Part shown: one piece after another, positions 23,264 through 30,670 of the stretch | Layout of the letters: each line of letters starts with the position of its first letter | Numbering within the stretch: the first letter of the stretch is position 1 | Source of the DNA: Staphylococcus equorum | GTDB lineage: Bacteria > Bacillota > Bacilli > Staphylococcales > Staphylococcaceae | Assembly (NCBI RefSeq): GCF_029531845.1 | Contig: NZ_JAMBPV010000016.1 | Location: 1 to 42,284, forward strand | Reading direction: 5' to 3' | Length of the DNA: 42,284 nucleotides | Position numbers and translations under genes: made by a program | The notes under the pieces: generated by a model | Database searches by the model: none | The model's input: the letters and a program-made list of their open reading frames with translations, nothing else | Told to the model about the DNA's origin: nothing

Positions 23264-23573
23264 TTAAGATAACTTATCTTGCTTCAAATAAATACTTCTA
23301 AGTAATCCAATTAGTGTTTTTTCAAACAAACAATGATAAGTAATAAACGAAATATAATAAAGTTCAAATATATGTATTGCTGGTAAAGTAAAGCAACCTA
23401 TATACATAAATACATCTGTGCCCTTTTGTAAATTGCTAAACATATCAAGTACTTTTGGTATATTCCACATTAAATATCCTGTGGGAATACATAGTACAAA
23501 AAAACAATACAACTCTTATTTTTTTACTTTTATCTCTAAAATTTAGCATTACATTTTTTATTTCTTCCATCAT
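23264..23573 (-). pseudogene. Small membrane protein gene with a homopolymer frameshift
   Basis: Reading starts at ATGATG (23568-23573) after AAGAAGG and gives MEEIKNVMLNFRDKSKKIRV, then breaks at seven A residues (23498-23504 on the plus strand). With six instead of seven, the frame continues as FFVLCIPTGYLMWNIPK and on to a stop at 23264, making a protein of about 102 residues with two or three membrane segments. It is 16 bases after the ribbon-helix-helix gene and in line with it. The break may be a true mutation, phase variation or a base-calling error. Confidence 0.65.
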
Positions 23574-23588
23574 TATTTAACCTTCTTT

Positions 23589-23840
23589 TTAATATTCAAC
23601 GGACTCAAGTAATGCTAATATTTTATCTTGTTTACTCGCCACTTCTTTTAAAACTTTTGTATTTTGGGCTTGCTGATGACTTTGTTCTGCATATAATTTT
23701 TGATAACTTTCAAGTGGATCTAATAGTTCTAATATCTCTAAAATCAATTTATTTCTTGATACATTTTTTTCTTTAGCCAGTCTACTTAATCGATCTAATA
23801 ATTCACTATCTACATCTCGAATTAATAAACTTTTCTTCAT
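23589..23840 (-). CDS. Ribbon-helix-helix protein, SmpO-like oriT accessory factor
   Basis: 83 residues. The N-terminal part (KKSLLIRDVDSELLDRLSRLAKEKNVSRNKLI split over 1-35) is a ribbon-helix-helix DNA-binding fold with the NVSRNKLILEIL helix; the C-terminal 45 residues form a coiled-coil tail. RBS AAAGGAGA. It is adjacent to the repeats and hairpins at 23973-24173, which have the layout of a pWBG749-family origin of transfer; in that family the accessory protein SmpO is a small ribbon-helix-helix protein binding repeats in oriT. The assignment as SmpO is inferred from fold, size and position. Confidence 0.7.
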   Translation of the reverse strand: MKKSLLIRDVDSELLDRLSRLAKEKNVSRNKLILEILELLDPLESYQKLYAEQSHQQAQNTKVLKEVASKQDKILALLESVEY

Positions 23841-23972
23841 TATTTTTATCTCCTTTTCACAAAATTTCAGCTTCTTTTTAATATTTCATACACATTTATA
23901 TTTGCTAAAATCCTTCTTAAACTTCGTACTAAATAAGATAGCTATTAGGCATTTTATATTCAAAAACAGGGT

Positions 23973-24173
23973 GTCTCACCTTTGTGACAAATGACATATG
24001 TTGTGTCACAAAGGTGAGACAATCACAATATATTGTGTCACAAAGGTGAGGCATTTTCTAAATTTTTGATATCACACTGAAAACACCTTAATCCGTTGGA
24101 ATGTCTGGCTTTGCCAGACCTATCATTTTAAATGATAGCATATTCTCCTTATGCTCTTACAAGAAATTAAGGT
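23973..24173. other. oriT: Origin of transfer (oriT), pWBG749-like
   Basis: Three copies of TGTCACAAAGGTGAGAC: inverted at 23973-23989, direct at 24004-24020 and 24036-24052 (one change), as accessory-protein recognition repeats. Then an outer inverted repeat ACCTTAAT (24085-24092) / ATTAAGGT (24166-24173) enclosing the hairpin GTCTGGC-TTT-GCCAGAC (24103-24119), the palindrome CTATCATTTTAAATGATAG (24120-24138) and CATA...TATG (24139-24153) leading into TGCTCTTAC, the probable nick region. The order repeats, hairpins, nick core and the adjacent ribbon-helix-helix gene fit the pWBG749 family. No relaxase is in the window, so transfer would need a helper plasmid. Confidence 0.68.
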
Positions 24174-24234
24174 CATTTACGCTGTTTACATAATTTATGT
24201 CAATTTGAGTGTGTTTTTATTTCACCAATTACAT

Positions 24235-24274
24235 ATATTTTTTCAAAAATTAGCTCTCATTTTTGAAAAAATAT
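24235..24274. terminator. Perfect 16-base-arm inverted repeat
   Basis: ATATTTTTTCAAAAAT, 8-base loop, ATTTTTGAAAAAATAT, just beyond oriT. It could stop transcripts entering oriT from either side. The following 24275-24670 contains no gene I can support. Confidence 0.55.
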
Positions 24275-24670
24275 CTAAAGAAATAACAGACTTAAATTGA
24301 TTGGTATATTCATTTTTTAAAGAAGTTACTCTTTTATCATTTGAATTTTGACCATCAAAATCCAAGAACGCCTTTTAGGGTTTTAAATTAAAATATTCTT
24401 CTCTTTATTAAAAAGTTTTATTTAGTAAAGAGATGAATAGGATGAAATAATTATGGTGATATATCGATCATATACTATCATTTTTTATCATATGGTTAAT
24501 TAGAAATACATACATTATTAAACTAGTTCAATTAAAACATAGAATTTTTAGTACCTATTTTTTGAATATGCTTTTATTCTAAAAACGTCCTTTCTAAAAT
24601 GGAAAAGTTTTGTATTATTTTTCAGGGGAACATTAATACAAAATAACATTCTTAATAAAGGGAGTTTTTT

Positions 24671-25309
24671 ATGGTTAATAGCATAGATGAAATAAAAGTA
24701 CCCGACAGTAAAATTATTCAAGATGCACAAGGGATTGTACGAGAATATGGCAATGAATTAATATGGAATCATTCAAATAGAGTCTATTTATTTGGAGAAG
24801 TTAAAGGGATGCAAGATAAATTGCAATACGATAAAGAAATACTTTATATCACGGCTTTATTTCATGATTTAGGTTTAACCCAAACATACAGTAGCGATGA
24901 TTTAAGGTTCGAAGTAGATGGTGCTAACGCTGTAAGACAATTTTTAGAAACTTATAATTATGACGATCGCGACTTACAACTTGCCTGGGATTCCATTGCA
25001 TTACATACAACATTAGGTGTAGCTGAGCATAAAGAAAACAACGTAGCATTGTTATATCACGGTGTAGGAATGGACGTCATGGGCGATAACTGGGATCAAT
25101 ATTCTGATGATATTAGAAAAGCAATTGCTACTAAATTTCTAAGAGGTAACTTTAAAAATGATGTAATCCAATCTTTTTACGACGGCTTTAAACATAAACC
25201 AGAAACAACTTTTGGAAATATAAAATCAGATGTAATTAAATATTTCGAACCAGAATATCCTCAAAATAATTTTTGCTCATGCATTTTACGTTCAAAATGG
25301 GATAGCTAA
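24671..25309 (+). CDS. HD-domain hydrolase, cyanamide-hydratase-like
   Basis: 212 residues. The HD metal motif is spread as His34 in WNHSNRVYLFGE, His65-Asp66 in LFHDLGLT and a later Asp, the pattern of HD-type cyanamide hydratases and their many uncharacterised relatives; FEVDGANAVRQFL after HDLGLT is also typical. Cyanamide hydratase makes urea from cyanamide, which would fit a plasmid carrying urease, but most family members have unknown substrates. RBS AAAGGGAG. It is a single gene with a strong terminator at 25455-25503. The last residues NNFCSCILRSKWDS look irregular and could be a diverged tail. Confidence 0.7.
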   Translation: MVNSIDEIKVPDSKIIQDAQGIVREYGNELIWNHSNRVYLFGEVKGMQDKLQYDKEILYITALFHDLGLTQTYSSDDLRFEVDGANAVRQFLETYNYDDRDLQLAWDSIALHTTLGVAEHKENNVALLYHGVGMDVMGDNWDQYSDDIRKAIATKFLRGNFKNDVIQSFYDGFKHKPETTFGNIKSDVIKYFEPEYPQNNFCSCILRSKWDS

Positions 25310-25454
25310 AAGTAATCAATTGCTTTGTCGATTTTTTATTTATAAATTAAGTAAACGCCTTGAAATATTCCGAGCAGTTACAAAAATTAATTTGCGTGAA
25401 TATTGCTACTGTATTCTTGAAAAAGTGATACAGAAAAATAAATAGTCCGTATCG

Positions 25455-25503
25455 AAAACAAAAAGCCAATCCATTTTATCTGGATTAGCTTTTTGTTTTT
25501 ATA
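25455..25503 (+). terminator. Terminator after HD-domain gene
   Basis: Arms AAAACAAAAAGC-AATCCA / TGGATT-GCTTTTTGTTTT and T run. The rest of 25310-25743 shows no gene. Confidence 0.85.
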
Positions 25504-25743
25504 TAGCCTTATTTGGATTTTAAGGGGGTATTTTAACGAATTAGCTGTTATTTATAGAGAATTCTACCTAAAGTTTATATACGTCCTTAAAATGCAAATG
25601 TGAGCTGAATAAATGTATCTTAATTTCACAAGTTAATTTTTAATCAAAAGCAATGTTGTTTTTTTAGACACTGCCCATTTATGTACCCAATCATTTAATG
25701 CATTCGAACTTTAACAAAGGATTGAGTATATAAATAATCTCTC

Positions 25744-26244
25744 TTAGTATTCACTTCTCAAAAGACCATAGATCAATGTATCTCTGTACGCATCTTGCAC
25801 TAATTTATCTTTTCTCAAAATGCCCTCTCGTTTCATACCTAACTTTTCCAAAACAATCCCGGCAGCTATATTCCTTGAATCAATGGATGCCCCTATTCTA
25901 TTGAGTTTTAGTACTTTAAAGCCATATTTGATGATTGTTTTTGCTATATCGGTCGCAACGCCGTCGCCCCAATAATTTGGATGGATAATAAAGTTAATTT
26001 TAGCACTTTGGTTCACTTCATCTATGGCTAATTGTATTGTCCCTATGACTTGATCTGTATCAGGATCCACGAGGACATTGTAAATCCAATTTGAATCTTT
26101 CTCTAAAACCACATTAATGAATTGCTGAGTTTCTTCATAACTTTGAGGACCCCAAGTTTGATACTGAGTCACTTCTGGTAAAGTATATAATTCATTTAAA
26201 TGATCTATATCTGTATTCTTTAAGTCTCTAGAATAGAACTCCAT
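25744..26244 (-). CDS. GNAT acetyltransferase, RimJ/RimL type
   Basis: 166 residues. GNAT elements: substrate region YTLPEVTQYQTWGPQSYEE (about 21-39), VIGTIQLAIDE strand, INFIIHPNYWGDGVATDIAKTIIKYGF with the acetyl-CoA loop (about 93-120), then LNRIGASIDSRNIAAGIVLEKLGMKREGIL, which is the RimJ/L hallmark with Asn and the late helix. Such proteins acetylate amino groups of ribosomal proteins, small amines or antibiotics. RBS AGGAGGGCG. It is next to rep on the same strand, but a 65-base gap and separate ribosome site suggest independent function. Confidence 0.87.
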   Translation of the reverse strand: MEFYSRDLKNTDIDHLNELYTLPEVTQYQTWGPQSYEETQQFINVVLEKDSNWIYNVLVDPDTDQVIGTIQLAIDEVNQSAKINFIIHPNYWGDGVATDIAKTIIKYGFKVLKLNRIGASIDSRNIAAGIVLEKLGMKREGILRKDKLVQDAYRDTLIYGLLRSEY

Positions 26245-26309
26245 ACTCGCCCTCCTAAAAATTATTAATCCTATGTAACCCTTTATTTAAATGTGAAATC
26301 ACTCCACAT

Positions 26310-27281
26310 CTACTGATTAAAGATATTATGCTGTTTCATGTTTTGACGTCGCATATAAAGTGCATGTGTTTCTTCGAATTCAGCTTTAATGGATTGCATT
26401 AAATACCCTTGCATCGATTCAACGGTTTCATCCTTTTGTAGCAGCATCGCTTTAAAACGTTTCAACACGCTTACAACTTCAAACTCCACATCTTCTAAAC
26501 GGTAATAGGTATCATGTGCATTATTAAATGATGTCTTACCTTTGAGTAACACACTTTTAATAATCCGAATTTCTCTAATTTCAAATTTACTTAAATAATC
26601 TTGTAGTTGTTGCGGCAATTCTTCGAGGACTTGGAACTTAAGTGCATCATTATTAAATTCGGTTTGTTGATGATTTGTATGATCCGAATGATTACTGTTT
26701 ATTGAATTGTTGTATGTATCATTCATATCATGCGTATCATTATTCTCAGTCTCTATATAATCAGTATTACTTAAGTCAGTATCATTAGAGTCTAAGTTTT
26801 GGGATTCTGGGCTCCCATTGTTTGGGATTCTGGGCTCCCATTGTTTGGGGTTCTGGACTCCCATTATTTGGGATTCCTTGCTATCACTTGATTCGTCATT
26901 GTTTGAAGTGCTATTTTGTATTTCTTTTTCAATATTTATATTTGTTTCAATTTCATGAAGGTATAGTTTGTTTGGTCGATTAAATCCAGTTTTAACTTGT
27001 TCTAATAAACCCACTTCTTGTAATTCTTTTTTAATTTTAGTTATTGTATTTTTACTTTTATCTAACACTTCTTGAAGATTTTCATTTGTGAAAATAAAAT
27101 ATATATCTCCATTTTGGTCTATCCAATTATTTTTAATAGATAAACTTACTCTATCATTAAGAATTGCATAGGTAACTTTTGCACTATCACTTAACTTTTT
27201 ATATTTTTCATTGATAAATAATACTTTATGTAGCATATAGAAATTTTGACTGGCCTGATTTTTTATGTTTTTTCTAGACAT
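26310..27281 (-). CDS. repA: Replication initiator RepA (RepA_N family)
   Basis: 323 residues from the ATG at 27281, chosen because AGGAAAGGGG lies 9 bases ahead; a longer reading begins in the ribosome site. N-terminal RepA_N domain (about 5-115): FYMLHKVLFINEKYKKLSDSAKVTYAILNDRVSLS and a winged-helix part NENLQEVLDKSKNTITKIKKEL. The middle (about 130-220) is low-complexity and encoded by the iterons. The C-terminal helical domain (about 225-315) is the host-specific part. This family drives theta replication of staphylococcal multiresistance plasmids such as pSK1 and pSK41. Expression is probably limited by the antisense RNA upstream (27391-27464). Confidence 0.93.
   Translation of the reverse strand: MSRKNIKNQASQNFYMLHKVLFINEKYKKLSDSAKVTYAILNDRVSLSIKNNWIDQNGDIYFIFTNENLQEVLDKSKNTITKIKKELQEVGLLEQVKTGFNRPNKLYLHEIETNINIEKEIQNSTSNNDESSDSKESQIMGVQNPKQWEPRIPNNGSPESQNLDSNDTDLSNTDYIETENNDTHDMNDTYNNSINSNHSDHTNHQQTEFNNDALKFQVLEELPQQLQDYLSKFEIREIRIIKSVLLKGKTSFNNAHDTYYRLEDVEFEVVSVLKRFKAMLLQKDETVESMQGYLMQSIKAEFEETHALYMRRQNMKQHNIFNQ
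26801..26879. repeat. oriV: Iterons inside rep (replication origin)
   Basis: Tandem 23-base units GGGATTCTGGGCTCCCATTG plus TTT at 26801-26823, 26824-26846 and, with three changes, 26847-26869, followed by a partial unit GGGATTCC. In RepA_N plasmids the initiator binds iterons within its own gene. The 23-base period is not a multiple of three, so the three units are read in different frames (peptides such as NPKQWEP, RIPNNGSP, ESQN). Confidence 0.85.
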
Positions 27282-27354
27282 AATAAAAACCCCTTTCCTA
27301 TTCAAATTTTGGATAGAGGTAATAAAACATTACAAGAACACATAAATTTTTTGC

Positions 27355-27384
27355 TTGCACTTTGATGATATAGTTGTATATAAT
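27355..27384 (+). promoter_or_regulatory. Promoter of rep antisense RNA
   Basis: TTGCAC (27355-27360), 18 bases, TATAAT (27379-27384), directed against the rep leader. Confidence 0.75.
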
Positions 27385-27390
27385 ACAGAT

Positions 27391-27464
27391 ATCAAAATAT
27401 TTATAAACGTGCTGCAACGTTTTATTACCAAACCCCGACTATTACCAGTAGTTGGGGTTTTTGT
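27391..27464 (+). ncRNA. Countertranscript RNA controlling rep (RNAI-like)
   Basis: Predicted RNA of about 75 nucleotides, antisense to the rep leader, ending in the hairpin AACCCCGACTA / TAGTTGGGGTT (27431-27459) with a T run. RepA_N plasmids such as pSK41 use an RNA of this size and place to block rep translation and set copy number. Confidence 0.78.
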
Positions 27465-27514
27465 TGTATTAAGGTTATTATAGCACTTTGAATAAGCTTA
27501 TAAAAGGGAAAATG

Positions 27515-27699
27515 TAGGTTTGTCAAGTGTTTATAAAGGGTTTATAAACCTTTGACAACAACCATCAACCCTTTATAAACACTTGATAAAAGGGTTGATG
27601 GTTTTATTTTTTTGGTTTACCAATTACTTTATTATTAAGCATGACAAGCTTGTAATATGTTATAAAGGGTTTATAAACATTTTATAAAGGGTTGATGAT
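27515..27699. repeat. Par centromere repeats (pSK1 type)
   Basis: Multiple copies in both directions of GTTTATAAAGGGTTTATAAA-type units: around 27530-27552, 27578-27600 (CCCTTTATAAACACTTG and AAAAGGGTTGATGG) and 27660-27692. A further long inverted repeat pairs ACCATCAACCCTTTATA with the AAAGGGTTGATGGT following it. The array lies directly upstream of par, where the pSK1 partition site is located. The rep promoter on the minus strand must lie in the same interval. Confidence 0.75.
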
Positions 27700-28428
27700 A
27701 TGAAAAGCGTGAAAATATTGAGTGAAGAATTAGGGGTTAGTAAGCAAACAATTTTTAATAACATTAAACGATTGAATATAGAGACAATAAAACAGGAAAA
27801 CACTTCGTTTATTAAAGAAGATACCGATATAGAAAAAATCATTCAAAGAGTAAATGAAAATAAAAAGAAATATGGTTTTGAAAGTACTACTGAAGACAAA
27901 CCAAAAAAAGAGTCAGATAATATTAATCTTGAATCCAAAAGTGATACTCAAATAGTAGAAATCCTTAAAAATCAGATTGATACTTTGAATGATCAAATTG
28001 AAAAACAAGAAAATCGTCATGAAACAACAATTGAATTCTACAGAAAAGAGTTGCAGGAAAGATCAAAATTGCTTGAGAATCAGCAAGTATTGGCATTAGA
28101 GAGTAATAAAAAGATTCAAAAATTAGAGAATCAATTAGAGGAAGAAAGACACCTTAATTATTCCTTTGATACATCTACTAACGATAGACAAAACGTTGAT
28201 GCACAAGAAGCAACGTATACTACTGATTCTGTAAATATTAATCAACACCAGGAAGAAGAGAAAGAAGCAGAGATTCAACATAAGGATATATCTGAAAGTC
28301 AAAGCGATGAAAGTACACAAGATGAAGATGTTCCATCTAATCAAAATGACAATGATAGTGATATAGAAGAAAAGAGTGAAGAAACGCAACCTAAAAAAGG
28401 CTTCTGGAGTCGTTTGTTTGGTGGCTAA
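27700..28428 (+). CDS. par: Single-protein plasmid partition factor Par (pSK1 type)
   Basis: 242 residues. Residues 1-45 are a helix-turn-helix (KILSEELGVSKQTIFNNIKRL) that binds the centromere repeats; about 90-150 is a coiled coil (VEILKNQIDTLNDQIEK, then HETTIEFYRKELQ and NKKIQKLENQLEE); about 150-230 is an acidic, glutamine-rich linker; the end KKGFWSRLFGG is an amphipathic tail likely to touch the membrane. It has no ATPase, as in pSK1 Par. The gene is divergent from rep. It is the second partition system here besides ParMR. Confidence 0.92.
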   Translation: MKSVKILSEELGVSKQTIFNNIKRLNIETIKQENTSFIKEDTDIEKIIQRVNENKKKYGFESTTEDKPKKESDNINLESKSDTQIVEILKNQIDTLNDQIEKQENRHETTIEFYRKELQERSKLLENQQVLALESNKKIQKLENQLEEERHLNYSFDTSTNDRQNVDAQEATYTTDSVNINQHQEEEKEAEIQHKDISESQSDESTQDEDVPSNQNDNDSDIEEKSEETQPKKGFWSRLFGG

Positions 28429-28468
28429 TTATATTATAATAATCGCTTGAAAAGACTGTATTTATTAA

Positions 28469-28508
28469 AAAAGCGCTACAAGTTAAAGAACTTGTAGCGC
28501 TTTTATTT
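28469..28508 (+). terminator. Strong terminator after par
   Basis: Perfect 16-base arms AAAAGCGCTACAAGTT / AACTTGTAGCGCTTTT around a 4-base loop, then T residues. Confidence 0.9.
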
Positions 28509-28542
28509 ATATCATCTGAACTTCTGATAATCATCGATTATG

Positions 28543-28734
28543 TTAACCCAACAAATTTGATACAGCTTGGCTTATTGGTTGTGAGTTCTGAATTAAGTCC
28601 ATAAAATATTCATCATTGAAATATTTTTTAGCCAAGTGATCAAGCACCAAGGTTTTTAAAGTTACTAGATCAATAGGGGTGGAGCCACCACTAATATTAA
28701 ATGAATCAATTTCAAAATATTTTATAGTTAAAAA
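28543..28734 (-). pseudogene. C-terminal fragment of an unknown protein
   Basis: An open stretch of 63 codons on the minus strand ending in a stop at 28543, with no start codon or ribosome site. It encodes a soluble, helical segment containing NISGGSTPIDLVTLKTL, then DEYFMDLIQN and QAVSNLLG. The composition is protein-like, so it is probably the tail of a gene destroyed when par and the sugar-acid operon were joined. I do not recognise the family. Confidence 0.35.
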
Positions 28735-28777
28735 TTATTAATATCTATAAATCGATAGTTTTTGTTCTTTTGGTTTT

Positions 28778-28819
28778 TGATATCGCTTACACTTAGTGTT
28801 GTATTATCTTTATTATAAT
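28778..28819 (+). promoter_or_regulatory. cre site and -10 box of a truncated gene
   Basis: TGATATCGCTTACA (28778-28791) fits the cre consensus at all fixed positions. TATAAT follows at 28814-28819, with a weak -35 (TTAGTG) between. The gene it served is broken (next entry). Confidence 0.7.
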
Positions 28820-28870
28820 GTATAACTTCATTCTATATTATAAAACTTAAGGTTAAGAAGGAATTTTAAC

Positions 28871-29071
28871 ATGCACTCAACCACATATGAAAATTTATTA
28901 AGTGAAACAACAAAAATCTTTAAAAAACAGCATTTATCTGAAGAACAAGCTAAAATTATTTCGAATGTTTTGCTAAATGCCAATTTAAGAGGTGTTGATT
29001 CTCATGGAGTTCTCCGTTTAGAACATTATGTTAAAAGAATTAAATCTGGTTGTATTAATAAGTATGTTTAA
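28871..29071 (+). pseudogene. Truncated malate/L-lactate-type dehydrogenase (Ldh2 family)
   Basis: Only the first 66 residues remain of a protein normally about 340-350 long. The sequence TKIFKKQHLSEEQAKIISNV and LRGVDSHGVLRLEHYVKRI is the N-terminal signature of the NAD(P)-dependent LDH2/MDH2 family (malate, ureidoglycolate, 2,3-diketogulonate reductases). It stops right after GCINKYV and is followed by the end of the IclR gene. A cre-containing promoter is still in place. A diketogulonate or sugar-acid reductase would fit the adjacent operon. Confidence 0.8.
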
Positions 29072-29111
29072 GAAGAGTCATTAGTTTTTATATATAATAT
29101 TCAATCCTATT

Positions 29112-29864
29112 TTAATTATAACCTAATAATTTAGATGTTTTATCCGCACACTCTTTTAATTGCTTTACAAAGTACTCTTTTTTATCTAATTGTGTTGTCG
29201 GAAAAGAAAGACTTATTGCTCCTTGAACTTCATTTCTATAATTCACAAAATATGTACTTACACAGTATATTCCTCTTTCGTTTTCCTCATTATCTACTGA
29301 ATACCCTCGTTTACGAATTTCTTTAATCTCATGCATTAACTGCGTAAAATCAATAATCGTATTCTCTGTTAATTTCACAATATTCGATCGTTCCCATATT
29401 TCTTTTATTTTTTCATTATCATATGTAGAAAGTATAGATTTACCTACAGCTGTACAGTACATAGGAGCTCTTGTACCTATTTTAGAAGCCATAGCTCGTG
29501 TATTGTTATTTGGTACAAATTTATCTACATATAAAACTTCATAATTATCTTCCACTACTAAATGACATGTTTCTCCTAAAGTATTTGTTAACTGGCTTAT
29601 CATACTTTTAGCTACATTTAAAAAATCTATATTTTGGACCCGTTTATTACCTAATTGGAACATTTTAAAAGTAATTTCATATTGTCCTGTTAATTCATTT
29701 TTTTCTACATAGCCATTATTAATCAGAGAATTAACAAGCCTATGAACTGTTGCTTTTGATAATTTTGTTGCCTCGACTAAATCTTTTAAAGATATTTGTT
29801 CTTGCTCTGAAATAATTTCTAAAATATTTAAAGCACGATCAATTGATTGCACGTTTGAAGCCAT
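29112..29864 (-). CDS. IclR-family regulator of the sugar-acid operon (KdgR-like)
   Basis: 250 residues from the ATG at 29864, which follows GAGGTGG; an upstream Met has no ribosome site. Winged helix about 5-65: SIDRALNILEIISEQEQ, then LVEATKLSKATVHRLVNSLINNGYV. The IclR effector domain follows, with GETCHLVVEDNYEVLYVDK, RAPMYCTAVGKSILS and NEENERGIYCVSTYF, the standard ligand-pocket segments. It is divergent from eda and so most likely represses the nine-gene operon until an intermediate such as 2-keto-3-deoxygluconate binds. A candidate operator lies at 29979-30005. Confidence 0.9.
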   Translation of the reverse strand: MASNVQSIDRALNILEIISEQEQISLKDLVEATKLSKATVHRLVNSLINNGYVEKNELTGQYEITFKMFQLGNKRVQNIDFLNVAKSMISQLTNTLGETCHLVVEDNYEVLYVDKFVPNNNTRAMASKIGTRAPMYCTAVGKSILSTYDNEKIKEIWERSNIVKLTENTIIDFTQLMHEIKEIRKRGYSVDNEENERGIYCVSTYFVNYRNEVQGAISLSFPTTQLDKKEYFVKQLKECADKTSKLLGYN

Positions 29865-29938
29865 GTTAACCACCTCTTTATTAAAAATATATCACATATA
29901 TACCCATTTATAGTAGCATTTTATGATTACATAAATTA

Positions 29939-30005
29939 TTGACAACGCTTACATAAACGTTATAATAATATTCAATGTCATTATACAGTACATTGTATCA
30001 TAATG
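29939..30005 (+). promoter_or_regulatory. Operon promoter with overlapping cre and candidate IclR operator
   Basis: TTGACA (29939-29944), 16 bases, TATAAT (29961-29966). TGACAACGCTTACA (29940-29953), a full cre match, overlaps the -35 so CcpA binding would block RNA polymerase. Downstream, CATTAT (29979-29984) and ATAATG (30000-30005) are arms of an imperfect palindrome around TACAGTACATTGTA, a likely IclR-protein site. Confidence 0.8.
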
Positions 30006-30022
30006 TGAAACGGAGGTAAATT

Positions 30023-30661
30023 TTGAAAAAATATAAAATATTGAATCAGTTGCACGAACATTATTTAGTAGCAGTGATAAGGGGCAGTAACGAGGACGAA
30101 ACAAAAAAAATTATTGACGAAATAATAAAGGGTGGATTTAAGAATATAGAAATTACATTTACTGTACCAAATGCAGAATCTGTTATTGAAAGAGTAAATA
30201 AAGAATATGGTAATGAGATCGTTTTAGGGGCAGGAACAGTGTTGGATGCTACTACAGCTCGTATAGCAATTAGTAAAGGTGCTCAGTATATTGTTAGTCC
30301 TCATTTGGATACTGAAATATCTAAAGTATGTAATGTGTATTCAATTCCTTATTTACCAGGTTGCAGTAGTGCATCTGAAATCATTGAAGCATTACGTTAT
30401 GGATCAGATTTAGTAAAACTGTTCCCTGGAGGACATTTGGGTGCAAGCTTCATTAAAGATATTAAGGGGCCAATTCCCAATGTTGAATTAATGCCTTCAG
30501 GAGGAGTTAATTTAGAAAATATTTCAGAATGGATGGAAAATGGTTCCTTTGCGGTAGGCATTGGAAGTGATTTAACAAAAGAATTCACTGGAAATAATTG
30601 TGAAGTGATATCAAAAAAAGCAAAAGCTTATGTAGACGCTTATAGAAATAAACGAAAGTGA
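30023..30661 (+). CDS. eda: 2-keto-3-deoxy-6-phosphogluconate aldolase
   Basis: Cleaves KDPG to pyruvate and glyceraldehyde-3-phosphate, the last step of the pathway encoded here; 212 residues. Starts with TTG after GGAGG, six bases spacing. Class I aldolase marks: LVAVIRGS near the N-terminus, the active glutamate in IEITFTVPNA, GAGTVLDA, SPHLDTEI, PGCSSASE, the Schiff-base lysine in DLVKLFPGGHLG (about 132-143) and MPSGGVNLEN for phosphate. First gene of a tightly packed operon. Confidence 0.92.
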   Translation: MKKYKILNQLHEHYLVAVIRGSNEDETKKIIDEIIKGGFKNIEITFTVPNAESVIERVNKEYGNEIVLGAGTVLDATTARIAISKGAQYIVSPHLDTEISKVCNVYSIPYLPGCSSASEIIEALRYGSDLVKLFPGGHLGASFIKDIKGPIPNVELMPSGGVNLENISEWMENGSFAVGIGSDLTKEFTGNNCEVISKKAKAYVDAYRNKRK

Positions 30662-30670
30662 GTGGGGTTG

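Noticed and set aside
24548..24730. Minus-strand open frame of 60 codons upstream of the HD-domain gene
   Set aside because: It overlaps the promoter and start of the HD gene, has no ribosome site and no recognisable motif.
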